DNA of 64,000 nucleotides from NCBI RefSeq assembly GCF_021026345.1, contig NZ_JAJNCZ010000002.1, positions 496,001 to 560,000 on the forward strand, read 5' to 3'. The position numbers and the translations under genes were made by a program. Source of the stretch: Rhizobium sp. GN54. GTDB lineage: Bacteria; Pseudomonadota; Alphaproteobacteria; Rhizobiales; Rhizobiaceae. Position 1 is the first letter of the stretch, and each line of letters starts with the position of its first letter. Under the pieces are notes generated by a model, which did not search any database, was not told the origin of the DNA, and saw nothing but the letters and a program-made list of their open reading frames with translations. This document shows positions 1 through 9,314 of the stretch, piece by piece.

Positions 1-1225
1 GGCTGCGGGCCTTGTGGGCGCCCATGCGCGACAGGCGATTGTAGAGGCGCGGATGCTTCAGCGGCTTCATCATGGTGATGCCGAGGTCATACTTGTCGAA
101 CGGGTCGGCAAAGAGCGCGTGGCGGCCGTAGCTGACCGAGCGGAACAGGCCGCCATGGACGGTGATGATCGTCGGCGTGCCGCTCGCCATCGCCTCGATC
201 GCCGTCATTCCGAACGGCTCATAGCGGCTGGACAGGACGAACAGGTCGGCGGCGCGGTAGTAGTCGGGAAGGTCTTCGTCGGAGACGAAGCCGGAGAAGT
301 CGATCCGGTCCTTAAGCCCGCGCTCGCGCGCCAGCTGCTTGAGTTGGTCGAGGATGGCCGTCTCCTGCTCGTCGATCGTCTCGCCGCCGACGGCAAGGTG
401 CAGGCGCGCCTCCGGTTCCCGCTCGGCCAGGACCGAGAAGCCCTCGATCAGGAGGTCGTAGCCCTTGTTGGTCGCAAGTCGCCCGAGCGCCAGCACGGTC
501 TTGCCGCGGAAACCGAAGCGCTGGCGCGCCATCTCGCGCGAAGCCGAGGAGACGGGGAAGAAGCGGTTGTCGTCATAGCCCGGCGGGATCATGTGCACCC
601 GTTCCGGCTTCAGCCCGTAGTCGTTGACCAGCATGTCGAGCTGGATCGGCGTCGTGGCGATGACGAGGTTGCAGCTGCGGTAGACGATCAGCTCGTGCTT
701 GATGCGTTCGGAGAAGTTGAACTCGGTCTCGAAGGTGTCGGCCTTGTCCGGATAGTCGGTCTCCATCTGCCGTTTTTTCCACATGCCGAGCGAATGCGGC
801 GTATGGATATGCGGCACCGACAGCGCCTCGGACAGGCGCTGGCCGGCAACGCCGGCATCCCAGTAGTGGCTGTTGATGAAGAAATATTCGAGCTTGTTCG
901 CCCTGATGAAGCGGATCGCCGCCTCGCACCAGGCCATCAGGTGGGTGTGCAGGTATTCCTTGGGAATGAAGTCGCGGCCGCCGCAGGGGATGCGGACGAC
1001 CCGGACGCGATCGTCGACCTCGTCGAACTGGGGCTGGTCCTCGAACTGGCGCGTGTATATGTCGACCAGAAAGCCGAGACGGCCAAGTTTTTTAGCCAGT
1101 TCCAGAACATAGACGACCTGGCCGCCTGTATCGGCCGCGCCAAGCGGAGGATTAGCTGCAACATAGCCGTGCGTCGAGACGAGGGCTATTCGTGGAAGGT
1201 TTTCAACATCAATCTTTTCAGTCAT
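1..1225 (-). CDS. mfpsA: GT4-family glycosyltransferase, probable mannosylfructose-phosphate synthase (3' end cut by window)
   Basis: The gene reads leftward from an ATG at 1225 and runs off the window after about 408 codons, so the C-terminus is missing. The N-terminus carries the ADTGGQVVYVLELA segment typical of sucrose-synthase/sucrose-phosphate-synthase-like enzymes. The distal half has the GT4 donor-binding signature EPFGMTAIEAMASGTP. The whole reads very like the Agrobacterium mannosylfructose-phosphate synthase, which joins GDP-mannose to fructose-6-phosphate to build a compatible solute. A sucrose-phosphate synthase would look similar, so the exact substrate is inferred. The partner phosphatase, if present, lies outside. 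It is divergent from the sulfatase gene across a 355-bp gap. Confidence 0.75.
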   Translation of the reverse strand, partial: MTEKIDVENLPRIALVSTHGYVAANPPLGAADTGGQVVYVLELAKKLGRLGFLVDIYTRQFEDQPQFDEVDDRVRVVRIPCGGRDFIPKEYLHTHLMAWCEAAIRFIRANKLEYFFINSHYWDAGVAGQRLSEALSVPHIHTPHSLGMWKKRQMETDYPDKADTFETEFNFSERIKHELIVYRSCNLVIATTPIQLDMLVNDYGLKPERVHMIPPGYDDNRFFPVSSASREMARQRFGFRGKTVLALGRLATNKGYDLLIEGFSVLAEREPEARLHLAVGGETIDEQETAILDQLKQLARERGLKDRIDFSGFVSDEDLPDYYRAADLFVLSSRYEPFGMTAIEAMASGTPTIITVHGGLFRSVSYGRHALFADPFDKYDLGITMMKPLKHPRLYNRLSRMGAHKARS

Positions 1226-1580
1226 ATCGGCTGACTAGGATAGGGCGGATGACCGAGGCTTCAACCCCGGGACATGCACTTTTCGGTGAGATCCCGCGCG
1301 CGGTTATACTGATCTCAGCTGTGCTCCGCCGTGCAACGGCTGTCTGCCGGCGCGGGTGGCGGGCCGCCGTGGCGCCCTCCGGTTCATGGTCTCCGGCCGG
1401 TACGGAATGCTGTCGCAAGGCGCCGTTTCGTGGTAAATTCCGTGCGGTCCGGCGGCACATCCCGGACGCTGCGTGAATACGCCCGGGCAGGGCCTGTATT
1501 CCTAAAGCTTCTCTCCATTTCGCATCTTCGGCATGCCCAAGAACATCTTTGCCTGCGCGAACCCAGGAGGAGGGTGAAAC
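1226..1580. other. Intergenic region between divergent glycosyltransferase and sulfatase genes
   Basis: This 355-bp gap must hold the promoters of both flanking genes. The only plus-strand -10-like element I see is TATACT at 1305-1310, with a weak TTCGGT 17 bp upstream; that would give a long leader for the sulfatase. A good Shine-Dalgarno (AGGAGGAGG) ends about 7 bases before the sulfatase ATG. Open frames here are short and unconvincing. No RNA gene or repeat was recognised. Confidence 0.5.
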
Positions 1581-3260
<1,680 letters not shown>

Positions 3261-3270
3261 TGGACCGGAA

Positions 3271-3296
3271 GGCGGGCGGCTGCAAGGCCGCCCGCC
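3271..3296. terminator. GC-rich hairpin between convergent genes
   Basis: A perfect 10-bp stem GGCGGGCGGC / GCCGCCCGCC with a 6-base loop lies 10 bp after the sulfatase stop and ahead of the convergent MFS gene end. There is no clear T-run on either strand, so it is a probable but not classical terminator. Confidence 0.55.
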
Positions 3297-3326
3297 GCGT
3301 TGTCGGAGCCTCCTGCGGGCGGGCGG

Positions 3327-4622
3327 TCAGCCGGCCTGCGGGGCCAGCTTCACCGAACCCGGCCGGTTGAGCAGCAGGACCGAGACGGCCGCGATCACGC
3401 ACATCACCCCGGCGATCTGGAGCGCCGGCATGTAGGTGCCGAAGTCGCTGCGGAAATAACCGGCACCGAAGGCGGCGGTGGCCGCACCGAGCTGGTGGCC
3501 TGCGAAGACCCAACCGAAGACGAGGCCTGCCTTCTCGCGGCCGAAGTTTTCCGCCGCCAGCTTCACGGTCGGCGGCACCGTCGCAACCCAGTCCAGCCCG
3601 TAGAAGACGGCGAAGATCGACAATTCCACGAAGCTGAAGCCGGAGAAGGAGAGGTAGATCAGCGACAGGCCGCGCAGGCCGTAGAACCAGAACAGCAGGA
3701 AGCGGTTGTCGTAGCGGTCGGAAAGCCAGCCGGCGAAGATCGTGCCGAAGAAGTCGAAGATGCCGATGACGGCGAGCGTGCCTGCGGCCGTCACCGCCGC
3801 CATGCCGAAATCGCCGCAGATCGAGATCCAATGCGTCTGGATGAGGCCGTTGGTCGACAGGCCGCAGACGAAGAAGGTGCCGAACAGGACCCAGAAGACG
3901 GGGTTGCCGGAGACGCTCTTCAAGGTGACGAGCGGCGAGGCGAGGGTGGCGAGCAGCTTGTGGTCCTCTTTCGGCGGCTTGACGACCGCCGTCTCGCCAT
4001 AGGCGGGCAGGCCGACATCGGCGGGGTGGTCGCGCATGAGGAGCAGGACGAGCACCATGGCGAGCGCGATGACGGCCACGGTGAGCGTCAGCGCCATGCG
4101 CCAGCCATAGGCTTCCGTCAGGGCGGCGAGCGCCGGCAGGAAGACGAGCTGGCCGGTGGCGTTGCTCGCCGTCATCAGCCCGACGACGAGACCGCGCCGC
4201 TTTGAGAACCAGCGGCTGGCGACGGTCGCGCCCAGTACCAGCGCGGTCATCCCCGTGCCGACGCCGATGACGACGCCCCACAGGAGTAGAAGCTGCCACA
4301 CTTCGGTCATGACGAAGGACACGGCGATGCCACCCATGATGAGGCCGAGCGCGGTCGCGACGACCTGGCGGATGCCGAAATGGTTCATGAAGGCGGCCGC
4401 GAAGGGGCCGAGCAGGCCGAAGAGCACCAGCCGCACCGCCATGGCAGACGAAATGTCGGCGATGTCCCATCCGAATTCGTGGTGCAGCGGCTGGATCATC
4501 ACACCGGCCGAGCCCATGGCGCCGGCGGTCGCCAGCATGGTCAGGAAGGTGGTCGCGGCGACCACCCATCCGTAGTGAAGGTTCCGTCCGGCCATCCATC
4601 TGGCGAGGCTTGTGGAGAGCAT
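3327..4622 (-). CDS. MFS transporter (monocarboxylate-porter-like), MarR-linked
   Basis: A hydrophobic protein of 431 aa with about 12 membrane segments, an MFS antiporter/exporter in the inner membrane. The motif SKRRGLVVGLMTASNATGQ lies in the middle of the N-terminal half, and a polar loop (RDHPADVGLPAYGE) joins the halves, as in the oxalate/formate and monocarboxylate branch. I chose the ATG at 4622 because AGGAAAGGG lies just upstream; the reading frame stays open to 4712 but that stretch is basic, not membrane-like, and contains operator palindromes. The gene lies directly downstream of a MarR regulator on the same strand. Substrate unknown. Confidence 0.85.
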   Translation of the reverse strand: MLSTSLARWMAGRNLHYGWVVAATTFLTMLATAGAMGSAGVMIQPLHHEFGWDIADISSAMAVRLVLFGLLGPFAAAFMNHFGIRQVVATALGLIMGGIAVSFVMTEVWQLLLLWGVVIGVGTGMTALVLGATVASRWFSKRRGLVVGLMTASNATGQLVFLPALAALTEAYGWRMALTLTVAVIALAMVLVLLLMRDHPADVGLPAYGETAVVKPPKEDHKLLATLASPLVTLKSVSGNPVFWVLFGTFFVCGLSTNGLIQTHWISICGDFGMAAVTAAGTLAVIGIFDFFGTIFAGWLSDRYDNRFLLFWFYGLRGLSLIYLSFSGFSFVELSIFAVFYGLDWVATVPPTVKLAAENFGREKAGLVFGWVFAGHQLGAATAAFGAGYFRSDFGTYMPALQIAGVMCVIAAVSVLLLNRPGSVKLAPQAG

Positions 4623-4664
4623 GTGCAAAGTCCCTTTCCTGATCGCCTCACGCGGGCGGAATTT

Positions 4665-4701
4665 ACGGGTAGATGCCCGTTTTTGTGTGGGCATATACCC
4701 G
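4665..4701. promoter_or_regulatory. Two MarR-type operator palindromes upstream of the MFS gene
   Basis: ACGGGTAGATGCCCGT (4665-4680) and TGGGCATATACCCG (4688-4701) are imperfect copies of the perfect palindrome CGGGTATATACCCG found at the start of the neighbouring MarR gene. They sit 43-79 bp upstream of the MFS start codon, between the two genes. This is the position expected for repression of the transporter by the regulator next door. Sequence match is seen directly; binding is inferred. Confidence 0.65.
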
Positions 4702-4717
4702 TTTCTTGGCAAATAAG

Positions 4718-5119
4718 CTAAAGAGCTGCGAGCAGTTCCTGCAATTGCCTGGTCTTGTCCGGACCCAGACGGGCCTCGATATCGTCCTGCACCCCGTCCC
4801 AGAGCGGTGCGCCCTGCTGGAGGGTCGCCTGTCCCGTCTGGGTGACCACCAGCATTGCCTCGCGCTGATCCTTGCCGTGGCCGATCGCGATCAATCCCAT
4901 GCGTTCCAGGACCTTGGCGTTGCGGCCGACCGTCGAGCGGTCGAGCTCGACCCGGGCGGCGAGATCCGTCAGCGACACCGGCGCCATGCGGTTGATGTTC
5001 CTCAGCAGGCTGAACTGGCCGATGTTCACGCCGAGCGGCGCCAGCGCCTCGTCGTAGTAGGACGAGACCTTGCGGGAGGCCTTGCGCAGCAGGATGCAGT
5101 GGCAGGTATCGTTCGGCAT
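4718..5119 (-). CDS. MarR-family transcriptional regulator
   Basis: A winged-helix repressor of about 133 aa. The segment LTDLAARVELDRSTVGRNAKVLERMGLI is the DNA-recognition helix region, followed by a wing with GKDQREAMLVVT. Members respond to small aromatic or drug-like ligands. The ATG at 5119 is preferred, though one at 5140 is in frame. The frame stays open to 5227, but that part is crossed by the icd terminator. If the TATATA inside the palindrome at 5124-5137 acts as the -10, the 5119 start would be nearly leaderless. It probably controls itself and the MFS gene downstream. Confidence 0.85.
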   Translation of the reverse strand: MPNDTCHCILLRKASRKVSSYYDEALAPLGVNIGQFSLLRNINRMAPVSLTDLAARVELDRSTVGRNAKVLERMGLIAIGHGKDQREAMLVVTQTGQATLQQGAPLWDGVQDDIEARLGPDKTRQLQELLAAL

Positions 5120-5123
5120 TTCT

Positions 5124-5137
5124 CGGGTATATACCCG
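5124..5137. promoter_or_regulatory. Perfect palindrome CGGGTATATACCCG at the MarR gene start
   Basis: A perfect 14-bp inverted repeat immediately upstream of the chosen MarR start codon, with a -10-like TATATA at its centre and TTGCGC 15 bp further upstream on the minus strand. Two degenerate copies precede the MFS gene. It is best read as the autoregulatory operator of the MarR protein. Confidence 0.65.
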
Positions 5138-5185
5138 CATGTCCGCCGGCGCAAGATGGAAGCGGATGATTTCCCGGACGGAAGA

Positions 5186-5212
5186 CAGAAAGACCCGGCG
5201 CGAGGCCGGGTC
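5186..5212 (-). terminator. Rho-independent terminator of icd
   Basis: On the minus strand GACCCGGC-CTCGC-GCCGGGTC (5212-5192) is followed by TTTCT. It lies about 40 bp after the icd stop and before the MarR promoter region. Confidence 0.8.
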
Positions 5213-5252
5213 CTTCGGAGGTTTCAATCGGTCTTGCCGGTCGCCCTGCCGA

Positions 5253-6467
5253 TCAGGCGGCCATGGCCTTCTGCAGGTTCTCGTCGATCTTGTCGAGGAA
5301 GCCGGTGGTGGAGAGCCAGGGCTGGTCGGGACCGATCAGCAGCGCCAGATCCTTGGTCATGAAGCCGGCCTCGACGGTGTCGACGCAGACCTTTTCCAGC
5401 GTGGCTGCGAACTTCGCGAGCTCGGCATTGTTGTCGAGCTTGGCGCGGTGGGCGAGGCCGCGCGTCCAGGCGAAGATCGAGGCGATCGAGTTGGTCGAGG
5501 TTTCCTCGCCCTTCTGGTGCTGGCGGTAGTGGCGGGTGACGGTGCCGTGGGCGGCTTCGGCCTCGACCGTCTGGCCGTCCGGCGTCATCAGCACCGAGGT
5601 CATCAGGCCGAGCGAGCCGAAGCCCTGCGCGACGATGTCGGACTGGACGTCGCCGTCGTAGTTCTTGCAGGCCCAGACGTAGCCGCCGGACCACTTCAGC
5701 GCCGAGGCGACCATGTCGTCGATCAGGCGATGTTCGTACCAGATCTTCGCTTCCTTGAACTTGTCGGCGAATTCCTTGTCGAACACCTCCTGGAAGATGT
5801 CCTTGAAGCGGCCGTCATAGACCTTGAGGATGGTGTTCTTGGTCGACAGATACACCGGCACCTTGCGCTGCAGGCCGTAGTTGAACGAGGCGCGGGCGAA
5901 TTCGGTGATAGAATCGTCGAGGTTGTACATGCCCATGGCGACGCCGGCGGACGGAGCGTCGAAGACGTCGTACTCGATCTCCTTGCCGTCCTCGCCGACG
6001 AACTTCATCGTCAGCTTGCCCTTGCCGGGGAACTTGAAGTCGGTCGCGCGGTACTGGTCGCCGAAGGCGTGGCGGCCGACGATGATCGGCTTGGTCCAGC
6101 CGGGAACGAGGCGGGGCACGTTCTTGCAGATGATCGGCTCGCGGAAGATGACGCCGCCGAGGATGTTGCGGATCGTGCCGTTCGGCGACTTCCACATCTT
6201 CTTCAGCTTGAATTCCTCGACGCGGCCTTCATCCGGGGTGATCGTCGCGCACTTGACGCCGACGCCGTACTTCTTGATCGCGTTGGCGGCATCGACCGTC
6301 ACCTGGTCTTCGGTGGCGTCCCGGTTCTCGACGCTGAGGTCGTAGTATTTCAGGTCGACGTCGAGGTAGGGGTGGATCAGCTTGTCCTTGATGAACTGCC
6401 AGATGATGCGGGTCATCTCGTCGCCGTCGAGTTCGACGACCGGATTTGCGACCTTGATCTTTGCCAT
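5253..6467 (-). CDS. icd: Isocitrate dehydrogenase, NADP-dependent
   Basis: A 404-aa cytoplasmic TCA-cycle enzyme that oxidatively decarboxylates isocitrate to 2-oxoglutarate. It belongs to the eukaryote-like dimeric subfamily common in rhizobia: the N-terminus has [16 protein letters not shown], followed by [16 protein letters not shown] and the substrate-binding [12 protein letters not shown] near residue 94. The C-terminal half keeps [17 protein letters not shown] and [12 protein letters not shown], the cofactor-binding part. Length is normal for the family, and the gene is monocistronic with its own terminator. The start is preceded by GAGGC. Confidence 0.97.
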   Translation of the reverse strand: MAKIKVANPVVELDGDEMTRIIWQFIKDKLIHPYLDVDLKYYDLSVENRDATEDQVTVDAANAIKKYGVGVKCATITPDEGRVEEFKLKKMWKSPNGTIRNILGGVIFREPIICKNVPRLVPGWTKPIIVGRHAFGDQYRATDFKFPGKGKLTMKFVGEDGKEIEYDVFDAPSAGVAMGMYNLDDSITEFARASFNYGLQRKVPVYLSTKNTILKVYDGRFKDIFQEVFDKEFADKFKEAKIWYEHRLIDDMVASALKWSGGYVWACKNYDGDVQSDIVAQGFGSLGLMTSVLMTPDGQTVEAEAAHGTVTRHYRQHQKGEETSTNSIASIFAWTRGLAHRAKLDNNAELAKFAATLEKVCVDTVEAGFMTKDLALLIGPDQPWLSTTGFLDKIDENLQKAMAA

Positions 6468-6747
6468 GGAATGCCTCGCTGCCTGATGAGGGCGGATTGC
6501 CCCGTTTCGTGAAGGTTGGATCGTGAGCGCCTATAGCATTGCGGGGCTGGAAGGCAAAGCCGAGCCGGCGCCAGCGGGCATAATTTTCGCTTTCCTGCCG
6601 CGCCGGAATGTGGAAGCTGCCCCTGCACCGCCGGGGCGTGATTCGCGTCGCCAGAATTTGTCCCCATTGCCGGTGTTGTCTCACGCCGATGTGATTCCCT
6701 GTTACCGGCCGTCCGGCCTCCAGATCCGACCTGCTCGGGAGATTTTC

Positions 6748-7335
6748 ATGATACGCCTGTGCCTTGCCGCCACCCTTGTCGTCCTGCCGTCGTTCGCGCT
6801 TGCCGCCGACGCCACCGCGCCCGTTCGCGAGATCATGGAGACGGTGACGAAGAACTGGGCCGACGTGGCCGACGACAACAACGATCCGCCGCCCTATGTC
6901 GACTATTTCAACGACGAGTTCCTGCAGCGGCTCTACAGCAAGGACTTCGTCGGCAAGTACCGCGAGGCCGCGAAATATCCGGCCTATGAGGATGGCGACT
7001 CGCCCTTCGACTACGACGTGATCGCCATGGGCCAGGACGGCTGCTCGCTGAAGGACCTCAAGATCGAGGCGCAGCCGCCGGTGGGCGGCGTGACGATGGT
7101 CAGGACCACCTTCGACAACACCCATTGCTTCGGCGAGCGCGAGCCGGACTGGAAGCCGGCGGAGGTCGACTTCAACGTGGTCGAGGAGGACGGCAAGGCG
7201 GTGATCGACGACATCCTGCGTCCGCAGGATGGGGACCCCGGCTCGCTGAAGACGGAAATGCAGGCGATCGCCAAAGAGGGCGCCAACCCGACGCCGGACG
7301 ATGGCGAGATGCAGGAAGAGGTCTCTCCCGAATAG
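6748..7335 (+). CDS. Small exported protein of unknown function
   Basis: A 195-aa protein not assigned to a named family. Residues 1-19 form a clear Sec signal peptide (MIRLCLAATLVVLPSFALAA), so the mature protein should be periplasmic. The rest is acidic, with a conserved-looking NDEFLQRLYSKDF segment and two cysteines (in DGCSLKD and NTHCFGE) that could form a disulfide. The tail is rich in D and E. The start follows CGGGAGA. It lies 115 bp upstream of the methyltransferase gene in the same direction; a shared transcript is possible. Confidence 0.7.
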   Translation: MIRLCLAATLVVLPSFALAADATAPVREIMETVTKNWADVADDNNDPPPYVDYFNDEFLQRLYSKDFVGKYREAAKYPAYEDGDSPFDYDVIAMGQDGCSLKDLKIEAQPPVGGVTMVRTTFDNTHCFGEREPDWKPAEVDFNVVEEDGKAVIDDILRPQDGDPGSLKTEMQAIAKEGANPTPDDGEMQEEVSPE

Positions 7336-7449
7336 GGCTTCCTTTCCTTTTCGTGCGGGATGTGGCAGGGACCCGTCCTGTGGCGGCAGGCCCGGGCTGC
7401 AACAGGCCCGCCCGGTCGCTGCCGGAGAGAAAGGCGGCGGTCTGAAGCG

Positions 7450-8283
7450 ATGGCGGGAACGAACAGTGAGCGGGAACTGATAGCGGAGGGGCCGGCGATC
7501 ATCCTGGTCCATCCGCAGCTTGGCGAGAACATCGGCATGGTCGCGCGCGCCATGGCCAATTTCGGGCTGGCCGAACTGCGCCTCGTCAACCCGCGCGACG
7601 GCTGGCCGAGCGAGAAGGCGATCTCGGCTGCGAGCAAGGCCGATCACGTGATCGCCGCGACCAAGGTGTATTCGTCGCTGGAGGCGGCGGTCGCCGACCT
7701 CAACTTCGTCTATGCCACGACCGCCCGCGACCGCTACGGCTACAAGGAGGTGCGCTCGCCCGTGGTGGCGGCCGAAACGCTGCGCACGCGCTTCCGGGCC
7801 GGCGAGGCGACCGGCATCCTGTTCGGGCGCGAGCGCACGGGGCTGACCAATGAGGAGATCGCGCTCGCCGACGAACTCGTGACCTTTCCCGTCAATCCCG
7901 CCTTCGCCTCGCTGAACCTCGCCCAGGCGGTCCTGTTGATGAGCTACGAGTGGATGAAGACGGGCACCGGCTCGCTGGAGGAGACCGCCTTTTCCGCTCT
8001 GCCGCAGCGCCCGGCCAAGAAGGGCGAGTTGCAGGGCCTGTTCGATCATGCGGAGGAGGCGCTCGATGCGCGCGGCTACTTCCGCCCCGCCGCCAAAAAG
8101 CCGAAATTGATCGAAAACCTGCGCTCGGCGCTGACGCGTCCTTCCTTCACCGGCTCGGAAATCCAGGTCTTGCGCGGCATCATCTCCTGTCTCGACCGCT
8201 TCACCCGCGAGGCCCCCAGGGGCGTGGCGGCGCCCAACCGCACCCGCAACAGAAGGCCGAAGACCGAGCGTGACGACGAATAG
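7450..8283 (+). CDS. trmJ: SPOUT RNA methyltransferase, TrmJ/TrmH-like
   Basis: A 277-aa enzyme expected to 2'-O-methylate tRNA with S-adenosylmethionine. It starts with the family motif [20 protein letters not shown], where the asparagine-arginine pair helps bind the ribose. It continues with [15 protein letters not shown] (motif 2) and [16 protein letters not shown] (motif 3 of the trefoil-knot cofactor pocket). The C-terminal helical extension matches bacterial TrmJ (positions 32/34 of tRNA), but the target is inferred from family. The ATG at 7450 is chosen because the conserved region begins shortly after it. The 3' end overlaps murI by 14 bases, so the two are probably cotranscribed. Confidence 0.88.
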   Translation: MAGTNSERELIAEGPAIILVHPQLGENIGMVARAMANFGLAELRLVNPRDGWPSEKAISAASKADHVIAATKVYSSLEAAVADLNFVYATTARDRYGYKEVRSPVVAAETLRTRFRAGEATGILFGRERTGLTNEEIALADELVTFPVNPAFASLNLAQAVLLMSYEWMKTGTGSLEETAFSALPQRPAKKGELQGLFDHAEEALDARGYFRPAAKKPKLIENLRSALTRPSFTGSEIQVLRGIISCLDRFTREAPRGVAAPNRTRNRRPKTERDDE

Positions 8284-9073
8284 CGCCAGGCCAATCCTCA
8301 TGTTCGACAGCGGCATCGGCGGGCTGACGGTGCTGCGGGAAGCGCGCGTGATGATGCCGGAGCGGCATTTCACCTATGTCGCCGACGATGCGGGCTTTCC
8401 CTATGGCGGCTGGGAGGAGGGGGCGCTGAAGGCGCGGATCGTGGCGCTGTTCGACCGGCTGCTTGTCGAGCACGACCCCGAGATCTGCGTGATCGCCTGC
8501 AACACCGCCTTTACGCTGGTCGGCGCAGACCTGCGCGCCGCCTTCCCGAAGATGGCCTTCGTCGGGACCGTGCCGGCGATCAAGCCGGCGGCGGAGCGCA
8601 CGCGCTCGGGACTGGTTTCGGTGCTGGCGACGCCGGGCACGGTGAAGCGGGCTTATACGCGCGACCTGATCCAGTCGTTCGCCAGCCAGTGCCACGTGCG
8701 GCTGGTCGGGTCGGAAAACCTCGCGCGCATGGCGGAAGCCTATATCCGCGGCGAGACGCTTGCCGACGACGAGGTGCGGGCGGAGATCGCCCAGTGCTTC
8801 CTGGAGCAGGACGGCAGGAAGACCGACATCGTCGTGCTCGCCTGCACGCACTACCCCTTCATGGCCAACCTGTTCCGCAGGCTTGCGCCCTGGCCAGTCG
8901 ACTGGCTGGACCCGGCGGAGGCGATCGCGCGCCAGGCCCGGCGGCTCGTACCGGCGCTCGAGGGCGTGGCACCGGACGGAATTGCGGCAGGCGAGGACGT
9001 CGCCGTCTTCACCTCCGGCAAGCCCGATTTCGCCACGCGCCGGCTGATGCAGGGCTTCGGCCTCCGGGTATAG
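8270..9073 (+). CDS. murI: Glutamate racemase
   Basis: A 267-aa cytosolic enzyme that makes D-glutamate for peptidoglycan by cofactor-independent racemisation. The two catalytic cysteines are visible: C77 in ACNTA and C192 in ACTHYP, with D13-S14 in [10 protein letters not shown] and the usual PYG motif near residue 45. The length is normal. The start codon lies inside the end of the upstream methyltransferase gene, which suggests translational coupling. Confidence 0.95.
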   Translation: MTTNSARPILMFDSGIGGLTVLREARVMMPERHFTYVADDAGFPYGGWEEGALKARIVALFDRLLVEHDPEICVIACNTAFTLVGADLRAAFPKMAFVGTVPAIKPAAERTRSGLVSVLATPGTVKRAYTRDLIQSFASQCHVRLVGSENLARMAEAYIRGETLADDEVRAEIAQCFLEQDGRKTDIVVLACTHYPFMANLFRRLAPWPVDWLDPAEAIARQARRLVPALEGVAPDGIAAGEDVAVFTSGKPDFATRRLMQGFGLRV

Positions 9074-9247
9074 CGCGCCCGGGCGGCGGCTCGGGCCGCG
9101 TGAGCGCACAATTGCCCTTTCCATTCAGTATTACTGACGGTTCTTTTTGGCGTATTCCGTAGTCACTTCGGGTGCCCCGCGGATTTTCACGTAATTCCTT
9201 GTGATGCCATCTTTGTTTTCGTTCCAGAAAACGAGAGTCCTTCAATA

Positions 9248-9276
9248 TTGATGGTCTATAGGCGATCTATTATATT
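9248..9276 (+). promoter_or_regulatory. Sigma70-like promoter of the peptidoglycan-binding protein gene
   Basis: TTGATG (9248-9253), a 17-bp spacer and TATATT (9271-9276) lie in a locally AT-rich stretch. The expected transcription start near 9283 gives a leader of about 32 bases before the ATG at 9315. Confidence 0.6.
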
Positions 9277-9314
9277 TCGTCAAATCTATATCATCTGCGA
9301 CATTGGGGCTCGTC

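Noticed and set aside
14-1234. Long plus-strand open frame of 406 codons
   Set aside because: It is antisense to the clearly conserved glycosyltransferase. High GC with strong third-position bias keeps opposite frames open; its composition is not protein-like.
4623-4712. N-terminal extension of the MFS gene by 30 codons
   Set aside because: The stretch contains the operator palindromes and encodes a basic, unconserved peptide, while the 4622 ATG has a good ribosome site.
5140-5227. Longer start for the MarR gene
   Set aside because: Starts upstream of 5140 would lie in the icd terminator. The 5140 ATG would put the operator palindrome inside codons 2-6; it is possible but less likely.
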